A DNA stretch of 64,000 nt from Candidatus Rokuibacteriota bacterium (GCA_016188005.1 JACPIQ010000004.1:1-64000); one strand, 5' to 3'; positions 1 to 9,044 are shown, counted from the stretch's first letter. Numbers and translations are program-made. Notes: generated from the sequence alone by a model not told the origin.

Positions 1-1
1 C

Positions 2-541
2 TCCGCGGTGCTGGCGGGCCTCGCCCCCCGGAGCCTCACCCTCCTGCTGGCGGCCTTCTCGGCCTTCGCCATCGCGGAGGAGGTGCCGGGGACGGACCGC
101 CCCGGCCATTACCGGACGCTTCTCAGCGAGCACCGGGTGTCGGGGCCCATCGTCGTCCTCCACTCGGCCCATGACCGGGCCCTCGGCTCGATCTACCCCG
201 CCGTCACCGGCGCGGGCCAGCTCGATCGCGCCCCGAACCCGGGGCGCCTGGGGCACGTCCGCGAGGTGGTGGCGGCCAGCGCGCTCGGCTTCGCGGGCGC
301 CCGCGGCGTGCTGGCGCCCCAGTTCGACCTGCTGGAGGTCCAGCGCACCGGGCTGCCCTGCCAGCCGGTGATCAACGTGAATGCCTCGAAGGTCGTCCGC
401 GAGAGCCAGTGGCTCCTTGGCGCTCATAGGGACATCTACCACCCGGAGATCGCGATGCTGATCCTGATGGCGGCGGGCCAGATCAAGGGGAGCCCCGAGG
501 GCCCGCGCCGCCCGCCGCTCAGCCCGTGGAGCGAGCCATGA
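2..541 (+). CDS. C-terminal part of alpha/beta-hydrolase-like protein (5' truncated by window edge)
   Basis: The reading frame is open to the left edge, so the true start lies outside the window and only about 180 C-terminal residues are present. The visible part contains a beta-strand followed by a His-Asp pair (IVVLHSAHDRA), as expected around the acidic residue of an alpha/beta hydrolase. Further on are a conserved-looking GARGV segment and GAHRDIYH near the end, which could hold the catalytic histidine. The nucleophile region is not in view. The stop codon overlaps the start of the clostripain-type peptidase gene by 4 bp (ATGA), so the two are probably co-transcribed. The hydrolase assignment is from motif impression only. 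Confidence 0.6.
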   Translation, partial: SAVLAGLAPRSLTLLLAAFSAFAIAEEVPGTDRPGHYRTLLSEHRVSGPIVVLHSAHDRALGSIYPAVTGAGQLDRAPNPGRLGHVREVVAASALGFAGARGVLAPQFDLLEVQRTGLPCQPVINVNASKVVRESQWLLGAHRDIYHPEIAMLILMAAGQIKGSPEGPRRPPLSPWSEP

Positions 542-1812
542 CCTGCCGGGTCGCCGCGGGCCCGCCCCCGCCGCAAACCGAGTGGCTGATCCTCGCCTAC
601 ATGGCCGGCGACAACAACCTGGAGGGCGAGCTGCTCGGAGACCTCGCCGAGATGGAGCGCGTGGGGTCGCACCCGGGCCAGGTCGAGATTCTTGCCCAGG
701 TGGACCGCTCGCCCGGGCAGGACGCGTCCAAGGGGAACTGGCACGGCGCCCGGCGCTACTACGTGCTGAAGGGTACCGACCCGCGCAAGCGCGCCTCACG
801 GCTCATCGCCGACCTCGGCGAGACCAATACCGGCGGCCCGCGGGTGCTGGAGGACTTCATCGCCTTCGGGGCCAGGAACCTGCCTGCCCGGCGTACGGCG
901 CTGATCCTCTCCAGCCACGGCTCGGGCATGTACACCCCGCCCGAGATGGGCTCGGCCCGGCGCGACCCATCGTCCCCGCATCGGCGTCGCCGCCGGCCCT
1001 TCTTCCACCCCACGCGCGAGCGACTCCGGGAGACGGCCCCCAGCACCCGCGGCATCGCCTACGACGACACCTCGGGCGACTGCCTCGACATGCTCGAGCT
1101 CAACCGCGTGCTGGCCCGCGCCCACCGCCTCCTCGGCCGGAAGGTGGATCTCGTGGGCATGGACGCCTGCCTGATGACCATGATCGAGGTCGCCTACCAG
1201 ATCAAGGACCACGCCCGCGTGCTCGTCGGCTCCGAGGAGCTCGACCCCGGCGCCGGCTGGCCCTACGCGGCGATCCTGGGAGACCTCGCCGCGAAGCCGA
1301 CCCTGGGCTCCGGGGAGCTGGGCGCCACCATCGTCCGCCGCTACATTGAGTCCTACGAGGGCACCGGCCTGGATGCTACCCAGTCGGCCATCGATCTCGA
1401 CCAGCTCGACGACCTGGTGGAAGCGGTGGAGGCCCTCGTGCTGGCGCTACTCGCCGGGCTCCGCAGCGCTGGCATGCTCGCTGTGCTCCGCCTGGCCTGG
1501 CACCGCACGCTGCGCTTCTTCGATGATGCCTACGTAGATCTCCACCACTTCGCCACGGAGCTGGCGCGCGCCACCGATCGCCGGAGGATCCGTCACGCGT
1601 GCGAGGATGTGCGCCGGCGTATAGAGGGCAGAGCCGCGCGAAGCCCCCTCTTCGCCGAGGAGCATACCGGACCGCGGGTGGACCCCGCGCGCGGGCTCTC
1701 CATCCACTTCCCGGCATTCCGGAACCCGGCCTTCCACTACCGCGAGATCGACTTCGCCCGGCGCACCCGATGGGCCGACGTCATCGACGCCTACCTCGGG
1801 CGGGGAAGATGA
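538..1812 (+). CDS. Clostripain-family (C11) cysteine peptidase
   Basis: This 424-residue protein has the C11 (clostripain) landmarks. LILAYMAGDNNLE sits near the N-terminus, the catalytic His lies in SSHGSG (His127 from this start) and the catalytic Cys in GMDACLM (Cys211). A GTG start 12 bp upstream (526) is also possible. ATG 538 was preferred because it forms an ATGA overlap with the stop of the upstream hydrolase-like gene. No signal peptide is evident, so it is probably cytoplasmic or exported by another route. A low-complexity, Arg-rich segment near residues 135-165 may be a linker or an autoprocessing region. Its substrate is unknown. Pairing with the upstream hydrolase suggests a two-gene unit. 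Confidence 0.85.
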   Translation: MTCRVAAGPPPPQTEWLILAYMAGDNNLEGELLGDLAEMERVGSHPGQVEILAQVDRSPGQDASKGNWHGARRYYVLKGTDPRKRASRLIADLGETNTGGPRVLEDFIAFGARNLPARRTALILSSHGSGMYTPPEMGSARRDPSSPHRRRRRPFFHPTRERLRETAPSTRGIAYDDTSGDCLDMLELNRVLARAHRLLGRKVDLVGMDACLMTMIEVAYQIKDHARVLVGSEELDPGAGWPYAAILGDLAAKPTLGSGELGATIVRRYIESYEGTGLDATQSAIDLDQLDDLVEAVEALVLALLAGLRSAGMLAVLRLAWHRTLRFFDDAYVDLHHFATELARATDRRRIRHACEDVRRRIEGRAARSPLFAEEHTGPRVDPARGLSIHFPAFRNPAFHYREIDFARRTRWADVIDAYLGRGR

Positions 1813-2274
1813 GGTGGCCTCTGGGGCGTGCCAGAGACACCAGAGCGGTTGACGGCCCTCAGTTCTGCGGCCGCGGGTGGAGTGGGAACCCCTGGGTTGC
1901 CCGGCCCCGCGGACGACGAGGGAAACCGGCGGCCGGCCGGCGGAGGCATGGGAGGCCATCGGCTGATGCCGGCTGCGAAGAAAGCGAACAAAGCGAAGAA
2001 AGCGAGCGGGCACGGGCCGGACCCGGGGCTTCTTTCGCTTTGTTCGCTTCTTTCGCGGCCGCGGAGGGTGGGAGATTGAGCTACGTGGCGCTGGCCAAGG
2101 CCGCCTGCAAAGGCCCTCTCTGCGTTGTCGGTGCCGCGCGAGCCGGGCGGCGGGCCCCCCGGGCGTCCTCCGGTCGACCGCCGGCCCCAGGCGGGCGAGG
2201 GAGAGCGCCAGGCCTCCAGCTCTCGATCGCCCTCTGGCTGCCGCGGAAACGGCTCCGGCCGGGGCCCGCTCCCA
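1813..2274. other. Gene-poor junction at the left end of the accessory island
   Basis: No convincing coding sequence was found here. The stretch separates the C11 peptidase from decayed defence genes and contains the large imperfect inverted repeat at 1975-2056. I found no copy of tRNA-Sec sequence that could mark a left attachment site. Confidence 0.5.
1975..2056. repeat. Large imperfect inverted repeat (29-nt arms), possible bidirectional terminator
   Basis: The left arm (1975-2003) is a GAA/AAG-rich sequence built around GCGAACAAAGCGAA, and the right arm (2028-2056) is its near reverse complement. By eye 25 of 29 positions pair, leaving a loop of about 24 nt. Each arm is itself internally repetitive (GCGAAGAAAGCGAA units). 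It lies between convergent genes: the peptidase reads rightward and the decayed helicase/nuclease genes read leftward. That fits a two-way transcription terminator, and a mobile repeat is the alternative. Confidence 0.6.
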
Positions 2275-2811
2275 TTAACCGCGCGACGACCCCCTTGCAC
2301 CCGTCGGGAGGAGGAAAGCCTCGAGATCAGCCGGGAATTGATTCCAGGTCAGGGGTTGCTCGAACACGTCCTCTATCCTGAAGTTGTTCTGCTTGCCGCG
2401 CACAACACCTCCCATCGCGGCTCGCTTGGCCGCCGTGGAGGTCAGGATCGTGAACCTGGGTTTCCCGGCGGGCTGGGTCAGATCGGCGAAGCACCATCGA
2501 AGAAGGGGGTCCCGGCTCTCGAGGAGATGAGAGGGAAGCAGAAGGAGATCGACTTGAGGTCCTTAGCCGTTCCGATCGCCGAAGCCGATACCCCCCGCCC
2601 GATGACCGGCGAAGGCCTTGAACTCGATAAGCCTCAGGGGGGTGCCAGGCGAGGGCGCCACCAGCACGCCGACGTCAAGGGCAAATGGCTCCAGGATGGC
2701 GTACCGGAGAGGGCCTGCGGCGCTCGCCTCGAGACGGAGCCGGATCCCGGAGACGGTTGCTGCCTGGAAGTCCGCCTCCGACGCGACGGCGGGGTCTACC
2801 GTCTGTGCCAA
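2275..2811 (-). pseudogene. Decayed hypothetical gene, nuclease-like, with an in-frame TAA
   Basis: Reading leftward from TTG 2811 there are 82 good-looking residues that end at a TAA (2560-2562) right after IGFGDRNG. The same frame then continues for about 94 codons of protein-like sequence (GPQVDLLLL, later TAAKRAAMGGVVRGKQNNF) to a TAA at 2275. One base change (for example GAA to TAA) would restore a single reading frame of about 178 residues. Upstream of 2811 further coherent peptide (SRLREAVDRW, HERLAQT) is spread over other frames, implying additional indels and a longer original gene. A strand ending IEFK is compatible with a PD-(D/E)XK nuclease core, but this is weak. It follows the DrmA-like remnant in the same orientation. 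Confidence 0.55.
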
Positions 2812-2865
2812 CCGCTCATGCCCTCCTTGAGCCCGCCCAACGGTCGACGGCCTCCCGGAGACGGC

Positions 2866-3140
2866 TCACCTCCTTGTCGTTGCCTGGGGCGCCCCGATGT
2901 CGGTCGTCCCCTCCTCCGGGGAGCCCTCACCGCCGACGGCGAGCTCATCGAACTCCTCGGCCTCGAGCATCTGGCGACGCGGGGCCAGCATGCCGACGAG
3001 GTAGCGATCTCCCGCACCGAGTTCTGGTCGATCTCCTCCTCTGGCCCCCCGGCGGGTCCGAGGAGGTCGCGCACAACGATGTCCTCGAACTCCGCACGGA
3101 TCTGGGAGGGGGACGGCGTCGGCAGCACGGGATCAGGCAT
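2866..3140 (-). pseudogene. Truncated, frameshifted N-terminus of a DrmA-type (DISARM) helicase
   Basis: From ATG 3140 the frame gives IRAEFEDIVVRDLLGPAGG and then PEEEIDQNSVR. Shifting frame near 3010 gives RYLVGMLAPRRQ, then a segment rich in Glu and Asp (EAEEFDELAVGGEGSPEEG), ending at a TGA at 2866. From memory this combination matches the start of the large helicase DrmA of DISARM-type systems, which is normally over 1000 residues long. Only about 90 residues remain, so the helicase core is gone. It begins 24 bp downstream of the Hsp70-like gene, suggesting it was once the next gene of that operon. The family assignment needs a profile search; the frameshift itself can be read directly. 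Confidence 0.5.
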
Positions 3141-3163
3141 CGCTCAGGCCTCCGGAGAGCAGG

Positions 3164-4708
3164 TCAAGGCAGATCCTGGTAGTCCGTCACTGGCGGTTCC
3201 GGCGTACGACGCGGTGGCTCGCACTCAGGAGGCGGCAAGTCGACGTCCGGTCCCTCCTCTGGTGGGATCGACAGGCCATAGGCGACCGCGAAGCGCCGGA
3301 AATGCTCGCTGGCCATCCCCGACATGTCGAGGTCGTCCGGTAGGGGGACCTCCTCGAGCGAGTAGCGCCTGACACCAGCGTTTCCGAGGCTACGCTCATC
3401 GTAGGTCGAGAGGATCGCAGACCGGAAGAATGACGAGCCGCTTCCACCGCCGCCGACGAAGAGCGGGATGGGCCCCGCAGGATTCGCATGGCGCCTCCGA
3501 TGGTACGCCTGAGCCAGGTCGTCGAGCCCCTTGCGCCACTCCTTCCCATCCACGCGCTTGCTGCACATGATCACCTTCACGATCAGGTTCTGGATCTGCC
3601 GTTCGGCGTCATCGAGGAGCCCGGAGAGGTTGTCCCGACTGTGCGGCTCGGCGAGGATCCGCTCGACCTCGGCAACGGCCAACGAGGTGGCCGCCGCCAC
3701 CACCCCGGCCACGGCTGCCACACCCAGGTGCTCGACCTCGCCGGAATAGAAGTTGACCTGGGAGGGCTTATCCGGAGGCCGGTGGAAGCGGAACGAGGCG
3801 CCGTCGAGTGTCCCTGCCCCGACGTCGAAGTACAGGTAGATGCCCTCCAGCGCCCTGGGCGACGTGATGAAGGAGCGGACCGCAGCGGCGATCTCGGCCT
3901 GAACGGAGACGTCGGTGGTCCATCGCACCCGCTCCAGGTCTCGGACGGCGGAGCACGCACCGGCCAGCGTCGTCGACTCGGGGACGCCCCGGCGCGCCCA
4001 TGTGGCCGCAATGCCAAGAACCCGCCTGAATCTCCCCAGGGCCAAGGAATTCGCGTACTTCACCGGCACACCAATGCTGAACGACCACAGGGGAGCCCGC
4101 TCCTTCAAGAGATCCTGCCGCTCCGCCGTCACCCAGCGACACGAGCGGTCGATGACCCGGGCGAGGAAGAACGCAGCGAGCGCCTCGACCCGCTCGGGCG
4201 AGTCACAACCATCGACCAGCGCGGGCACCCACGCGCCGGTGCCCATCGGGATGTCGAGCCGCGCCAGCCGCATCTTCACGAAATCGAGGGTGACCGACCC
4301 CGGCAGCGGCGCGCGGCGTCGCCATTCGGCCTCGCTGAGACCGGCAAGCACCAGGTCGTCGCGCAACTCGATGTGGGATCCCAGCAGAGCGTCTTCCAGG
4401 CGGGGCGTCCCCCTCGCGAACGTCACCACCTCAGACTTGTCGCTCCCGAGGTCGCGGAAGCACACCTTCGTATACCGCGTGCCGAAGTCGATCCCCAGGT
4501 GGAGAGGCGCCGTCTGCGTTCGAAGGACCCGTACCGATCCCGCGCGAGCTGGCGTGACACTCACTGGGGGCGGAGACGGTTCCGAGGGCGCTGCGGCGCC
4601 TTCGGGCGACTGCGGCGCGCGCGGAGCCGGCGTGGATCTCCGGCCGATCCCGAAGAGCCCAAGCAGGCGCGCCCACCAGGATCCGCCCTCGTGCGACTCA
4701 GGAGACAT
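3164..4708 (-). CDS. Hsp70/actin-fold ATPase, defence-associated
   Basis: This is a 514-residue protein. A proline-rich N-terminal stretch (about residues 20-60) precedes an Hsp70/actin-type ATPase. The phosphate-1 loop reads GIDFGTRYTKV, the phosphate-2 region YLYFDVGAGTLDG and the adenosine loop PLFVGGGGSGSSFF. It lacks the long DnaK substrate-binding domain and ends in another proline-rich tail. Its start overlaps the end of the SNF2 helicase gene by 11 bp, so the two are translationally coupled and probably act together. A remodelling or sensing ATPase is the reasonable reading. A housekeeping DnaK is excluded by length and context. Confidence 0.75.
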   Translation of the reverse strand: MSPESHEGGSWWARLLGLFGIGRRSTPAPRAPQSPEGAAAPSEPSPPPVSVTPARAGSVRVLRTQTAPLHLGIDFGTRYTKVCFRDLGSDKSEVVTFARGTPRLEDALLGSHIELRDDLVLAGLSEAEWRRRAPLPGSVTLDFVKMRLARLDIPMGTGAWVPALVDGCDSPERVEALAAFFLARVIDRSCRWVTAERQDLLKERAPLWSFSIGVPVKYANSLALGRFRRVLGIAATWARRGVPESTTLAGACSAVRDLERVRWTTDVSVQAEIAAAVRSFITSPRALEGIYLYFDVGAGTLDGASFRFHRPPDKPSQVNFYSGEVEHLGVAAVAGVVAAATSLAVAEVERILAEPHSRDNLSGLLDDAERQIQNLIVKVIMCSKRVDGKEWRKGLDDLAQAYHRRRHANPAGPIPLFVGGGGSGSSFFRSAILSTYDERSLGNAGVRRYSLEEVPLPDDLDMSGMASEHFRRFAVAYGLSIPPEEGPDVDLPPPECEPPRRTPEPPVTDYQDLP

Positions 4709-7700
4709 CGATCACTCCGACCGCCAGGAACTGCATCGTCTCATCGACCGTCCGCTGCTCGGCGATTCGCCGGAGCTTGAGCTCCAGCTCGTCGTCGTGC
4801 ATGCGGATGAGGCCCTCGGTCGGTGGAATCATGGACGCCTTGCCCTCGTGCCGGAATCGCTCGATCCGCTCTCGCAGCTCCGTCACCCGGCGTTCGTGAA
4901 ACTGGCGAGCGCTCTCTTCATGGACGTTGCAGCGCTGCTCGTTCTCGGCCCTGAATTCCTCGAGGGCCTGGTCGCACGAGGTCAGGAGGGCCTCGACGCA
5001 CCGTCGGGCGGTTGCGGTCACTCGCGCGATGTCGAGGCGGTTCGCGGCGTTGGGAAGCTCGTGTCCCTGGTGGGCAGCGGCGACCACCAGGCGCTCCGAG
5101 GCCTCATCGCCCACGAGACGGTTGTCGACGACCGACGCGACCTTGAAGGCGATGGTGCTTTCCCGGCGGAGGCCGACGAACTCGCGAAGCTGAGCGCAGT
5201 AGCCATACTGTCCGGGTGGCACGTCGGCGGCGCTGGCCGGAATACGGGAGGCGGTGACCGGGAAGAATGTCTCGGGCTCAGCCTCGTAATGGCTCGCGAT
5301 CCACCGGATCGCCGGATGCGTCTGATCGAGGAGCTCGAGTCGGCGGCCCATGACGCCAGCCTGCTTGGGGTCGAAGAAGCACGTGATCGTCCCGGCGCGG
5401 TGTAGCTCCGTTGCCCGCGGGCCGTCGTAACGAGCCATGAAGGCCTGGAAGTCATTCCGTGCGGGGTCGGACAGCGTGAGGATGAAGGCTGCCTCACGTG
5501 TGTCGTGGGGACGGAGGACGGAGCCTGGGTAGCGCTGTACCAGGAAGTCCTCGACGAAACGCCGCAGCTCGGTCGGCTGGAGCCAGCGGCCCTGGCTGCG
5601 TGTCCGGGAGATCTGGGCGAGGATGTAGTCGGAGAACGCCATCAGGTTGATCGCCTCGTGCTCCAGGCGCTCGCGCTGCTGGCGATTCTGGGCGAGGGCC
5701 AGCGCGATCTGTTCCTCCCGCTGGCGGATCTCATCGTCCGTCAGGTCGCGCAGGAACGCGTCAACCATGAGCTGCTCGGTCGTCCGGCCGAGGATGTCCT
5801 CCAGGTCGCCCAGGCTCTCGCGGAAGATCCCGATCCGATGGTAGAGGCGCTCCAGGATGCGGTCCTCGACGGTGTCCTCCAGGACCAGGTTCACGATGAA
5901 GATCCTCTCGGCCGCCTGCCCGAGCCGGTCGATGCGGCCGATGCGCTGCTCGACCTTCATCGGGTTCCACGGCAGGTCGTAGTTCACGAGGAACCTGGCG
6001 AACTGAAGGTCGATGCCCTCGCTCCCCACCTCCGACGAGAGGAGGACGCTCGGGCCGTCGGGGGACCTGAACACGTCGAGGACATCCCACTTCTCGTCAC
6101 CCATCCCCCCCTGGATCAGTCCCACGCGAATGCCGTCGTCGGCGAGGCGACGCCTCAGGTAGGCGAGGGTCCCGCGGAAGAAGGCGAAGATCACCACCTT
6201 CTCGCCGGGGTTGCGGGCCAGGAGCTCCCGGAGGTACGAGAAGAGCTGTGCGTACTTGCTGTCCATCCGCTCGAGCGCCAGGTAGTCGACACCGCCCGCG
6301 ATGGCAGCCGCAGCGTCGTCTGGATTCTCTCCCCCGCGCACGGTGTCCGCCGTATCGTCGAGTTCGGCCGACACGCCGAGATCGTCCCAGAGCAGCTCTT
6401 CGAGGTCTCCGGTCTCCCTCCAGGCCTGCAGCGCCGCCACCATGCAGCTCGCCATCCGGCGCTGGCGGGCGATCTCGACGAACAGGGCCACCCCCCGCGC
6501 GCCATGGGCGCGCTGGCGGAGGTGGAGCGAGATGCGCTTGTAGAGATCTCGCTCCAAGTTGGTGAGCTGCACCTTGATCGTGATGGCTCGGCGCTCGACG
6601 CGGCGGATGATGACGTCGCGCTTTCTCGTGCGTGTCAGGTACTGCCCCAGGAGGGATGCCGACTCGAGCTTGTGCCCGAGACGCACCCTCGTGTCCTCGT
6701 CGAGCGCCGCCCGTGCCCCGAGCGCCGTCTGCACGTGGTGCAGCGCGACGTCCCTGGCGAAGTACGGCGATGCGAGAGCCCGGCCCAGCGCCTCCCCGGC
6801 GGCGGCGATATCGGGCGGCAGCGCCCACAGATGGCGCTGGGCGGCAACGAGGGGCTTGTTTGCCTCCAGGAGCGCCGTGAAGACATCGGCGAGGAAGAAG
6901 ACCTGGGGGCTGATGAGACGCAGAAGCTGGTAGAGGTTGTCGTTGTTGAGCTGGATCGGGGTCGCCGTGAGGAGCACCAGGTGCCGGGCGGCGTCCCGCA
7001 GCAGGCGGGCGAGGCGGTTACTGGCCGTGCTCGGATTGCGCAGATAATGAGCCTCGTCGATGATGACGAGGTCGAGGAGCCCAGCGTCTTCCGCGGCGGG
7101 CGTCCGGTCGAGGAGCCGGGCGATCTGCGCGCGCACGGAGGGGTTAGACTCGTCCTCCCAGTTCGGGTCGGGCCGCAGGCCCTCGAGGCTGGTGATCGCC
7201 ACGAATGCGGCCCGGCTCCCCCCGCTCCCGGCATCATCCAGGCGTTCCTTGAGGTCCCGCGCGTGGAGGACCTCGGCGCGGATGTTGAAGCGCTGGCGGA
7301 GGTCGCCGCGCCACTTCTCCTGGAGCATGGCCGGGCACACCACGAGCAGCCGCTGGGCCTGCTCCCGGGCTTCGAGTTCCTTCCAGATGTACATCGCCTC
7401 GATCGTCTTCCCCAGCCCGACCTCGTCGGCGATCAGCAGGCGCCCGTCGGTGGAGTCCAGGAACTTAAGGACGGGCTTGAACTGGTGGGGATAGAAGTCG
7501 GTGTTGCTGCTCTCCATGCTGTAGAGGACGTTGGTGAGCTGGCCCCGGACCTTCTGGAAGGTCAGGAGGCGCCGGAGATCCATCGGGGTGCCCAGCTCGC
7601 CGCGCTCGAGGCGCTCGAGGGGCGATAACGGCGTGGGACTCTCTCGTTCCAGCACGGCCGCGTGCTTGAAGACGATGTCGTGGGGCCCGAACCGCACCTC

Positions 7701-7811
7701 CACGCGCAGGCGCTCTCCCTCGCCGGTCACACGGCCCGTCGTCATGCCGAGCCTGCCGGGGTTGTCCCTGAGCCGGACGGCGACCCCCACCCACGCCTCG
7801 TCATGCCGCAT
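4698..7811 (-). CDS. SNF2-family DEAD/DEAH-box helicase
   Basis: This is a 1037-residue SF2/SNF2 helicase. The Walker A motif lies in ADEVGLGKTIEA (Lys135), the DEAH box at about 252-255 (IIDEAHYLRN) and motif III is LTATP. The C-terminal RecA lobe has GSEGIDLQFA and NYDLPWNPMKVEQRIGRIDR. The approximately 370 residues after the helicase core contain no recognised domain. A ribosome-binding site (GGGAG, 7 nt before ATG) supports the start. The gene overlaps the Hsp70-like gene downstream and follows an ADP-ribosylglycohydrolase gene about 200 bp upstream. It probably translocates on duplex DNA in an antiphage system. It is intact, unlike the second SNF2 helicase near 23 kb. Confidence 0.85.
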   Translation of the reverse strand: MRHDEAWVGVAVRLRDNPGRLGMTTGRVTGEGERLRVEVRFGPHDIVFKHAAVLERESPTPLSPLERLERGELGTPMDLRRLLTFQKVRGQLTNVLYSMESSNTDFYPHQFKPVLKFLDSTDGRLLIADEVGLGKTIEAMYIWKELEAREQAQRLLVVCPAMLQEKWRGDLRQRFNIRAEVLHARDLKERLDDAGSGGSRAAFVAITSLEGLRPDPNWEDESNPSVRAQIARLLDRTPAAEDAGLLDLVIIDEAHYLRNPSTASNRLARLLRDAARHLVLLTATPIQLNNDNLYQLLRLISPQVFFLADVFTALLEANKPLVAAQRHLWALPPDIAAAGEALGRALASPYFARDVALHHVQTALGARAALDEDTRVRLGHKLESASLLGQYLTRTRKRDVIIRRVERRAITIKVQLTNLERDLYKRISLHLRQRAHGARGVALFVEIARQRRMASCMVAALQAWRETGDLEELLWDDLGVSAELDDTADTVRGGENPDDAAAAIAGGVDYLALERMDSKYAQLFSYLRELLARNPGEKVVIFAFFRGTLAYLRRRLADDGIRVGLIQGGMGDEKWDVLDVFRSPDGPSVLLSSEVGSEGIDLQFARFLVNYDLPWNPMKVEQRIGRIDRLGQAAERIFIVNLVLEDTVEDRILERLYHRIGIFRESLGDLEDILGRTTEQLMVDAFLRDLTDDEIRQREEQIALALAQNRQQRERLEHEAINLMAFSDYILAQISRTRSQGRWLQPTELRRFVEDFLVQRYPGSVLRPHDTREAAFILTLSDPARNDFQAFMARYDGPRATELHRAGTITCFFDPKQAGVMGRRLELLDQTHPAIRWIASHYEAEPETFFPVTASRIPASAADVPPGQYGYCAQLREFVGLRRESTIAFKVASVVDNRLVGDEASERLVVAAAHQGHELPNAANRLDIARVTATARRCVEALLTSCDQALEEFRAENEQRCNVHEESARQFHERRVTELRERIERFRHEGKASMIPPTEGLIRMHDDELELKLRRIAEQRTVDETMQFLAVGVIDVS

Positions 7812-8015
7812 GGTGATCTCCCGGATACAGCCCTGCTGTGACAGAGAGGGTCGCGGCTCGCCATCCCGCGAGTCCGACGTGGAGAGGCCCGCGGGGTCTT
7901 CCTGCCACGGGCGGCAGAGCGCGACCCACCAGGCCCATCTCTCGCCCCAGGTCAGGCTGACATCCGCAGTCAGCGGCGGCCCAAACCGCTGTCTTCCACA
8001 CGGCGTCGTTCGGCA

Positions 8016-8831
8016 TCACGCTCCACCGGGGGCCGACTCCCTCCAGGTCGCCGCCAGGTCAGCCGCCACGGCCCGCACGCGTGCGAGCACGTCCGGGGGG
8101 TGGGCGAGGTCGCGTGGGTGGATGGCCACGCGCCCCCATCGCGCCCCCCCGAGGCTACCGACCAGCACCGGGCTGTAGTTGGAGGGCCCTGCGAATTCAA
8201 CCGCCCGCGCGAGCGCTCCCGAAAACGACGACGAGGCCCCCACGAAGAACACGGCCGCCCGCAGCACGTTCGGGCTGAATCCCTCTCGCGACAAGTCTTC
8301 ACCGCGCCGCTCTTCCAGCGCGCGGCGGATCTCTGCCACCCGCCCGGCCGCCGCCCTGTGGAGGGCTTCCTCCCACAACACACCGCGAATCAACGCACGA
8401 CATAGGACGACAGCGGCGGCGGCCGCATCTCCAGCGAGCGGGTGCCGATGGGTCAGGCATGCCTCGGCCTTTGCAGCGTCGCTCAGTTGCGAATCCTCGA
8501 TGGCCGCCAGCATGGCAAGCGGTGCGCTGCGATGGGCCGGGTTACAGCCTGCCGTCAGTCCGCCCACCATCGTGTGGACCTGGAGGGATGCGTCCTCGAT
8601 CAGCACCCCGGAGGACGCTAGCTCCAGTACCCGGGCGGCCGTCGTCCCCGTGTCGAAAGCGCCCTCGCGCCACCACGTGAGATAGCGCGCGCCGATATCC
8701 TGTGGATTGAAGGTCCCGAGGTCTCGGAGGCTCTCAGCGACTCGGAGAGCCATGCGGAGGGGTCCCCCGATCCGGTCTCCCGCGGCCAGACCGAGCAGCA
8801 GCCCTGCCACACGATCCTCGATCTCACCCAC
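8016..8831 (-). CDS. ADP-ribosylglycohydrolase-family (DraG-like) protein
   Basis: The protein of about 271 residues shows the ADP-ribosylglycohydrolase pattern. It has GLLLGLAAGDRIGGPL near the start, FDTGTTAARVLE, then THRHPLAGDAAAAAVV. A late segment, GALARAVEFAGPSNYSPVLVGSLGGA, matches the usual metal-site region, although the Asp residues that bind Mg are partly replaced (GPSNYS where GGDTDT is common). Activity may therefore be altered or lost. The GTG start at 8831 has a GGAG about 10 nt upstream; a longer ATG start at 8933 exists but would add an atypical N-terminus. It lies upstream of, and co-directional with, the SNF2/Hsp70-like pair, so a role in that module is possible. Confidence 0.7.
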   Translation of the reverse strand: MGEIEDRVAGLLLGLAAGDRIGGPLRMALRVAESLRDLGTFNPQDIGARYLTWWREGAFDTGTTAARVLELASSGVLIEDASLQVHTMVGGLTAGCNPAHRSAPLAMLAAIEDSQLSDAAKAEACLTHRHPLAGDAAAAAVVLCRALIRGVLWEEALHRAAAGRVAEIRRALEERRGEDLSREGFSPNVLRAAVFFVGASSSFSGALARAVEFAGPSNYSPVLVGSLGGARWGRVAIHPRDLAHPPDVLARVRAVAADLAATWRESAPGGA

Positions 8832-9044
8832 CGTTGATCGGGCTCCGTCACGTCCTGCACGCGAGGACGATACGATGAGGACAATTCGCGAACGGTGATA
8901 GCGATCGGGCCTCTCCGCGCCTGGCCTCGGCAACTATAGAGCATGTTGCCGGGACGGTGTCAACGGCCGCGCGAGCAGGGCCACCGGGAGTCGCCCATCG
9001 GGAGTCGGTGCCGCGACGAGAACGGAGGACGGGGTGCCTGCCCC

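Noticed and set aside
2125-3372. 415-codon plus-strand frame over the decayed genes
   Set aside because: The coherent protein signal (DrmA-like and nuclease-like fragments) is on the minus strand; the plus frame is open only because of base composition.
3164-4708. Housekeeping DnaK
   Set aside because: It lacks the substrate-binding domain, has proline-rich ends and is coupled to an SNF2 helicase.
5505-7628. 707-codon plus-strand frame
   Set aside because: Antisense to the SNF2 helicase, whose motifs on the minus strand are unambiguous.
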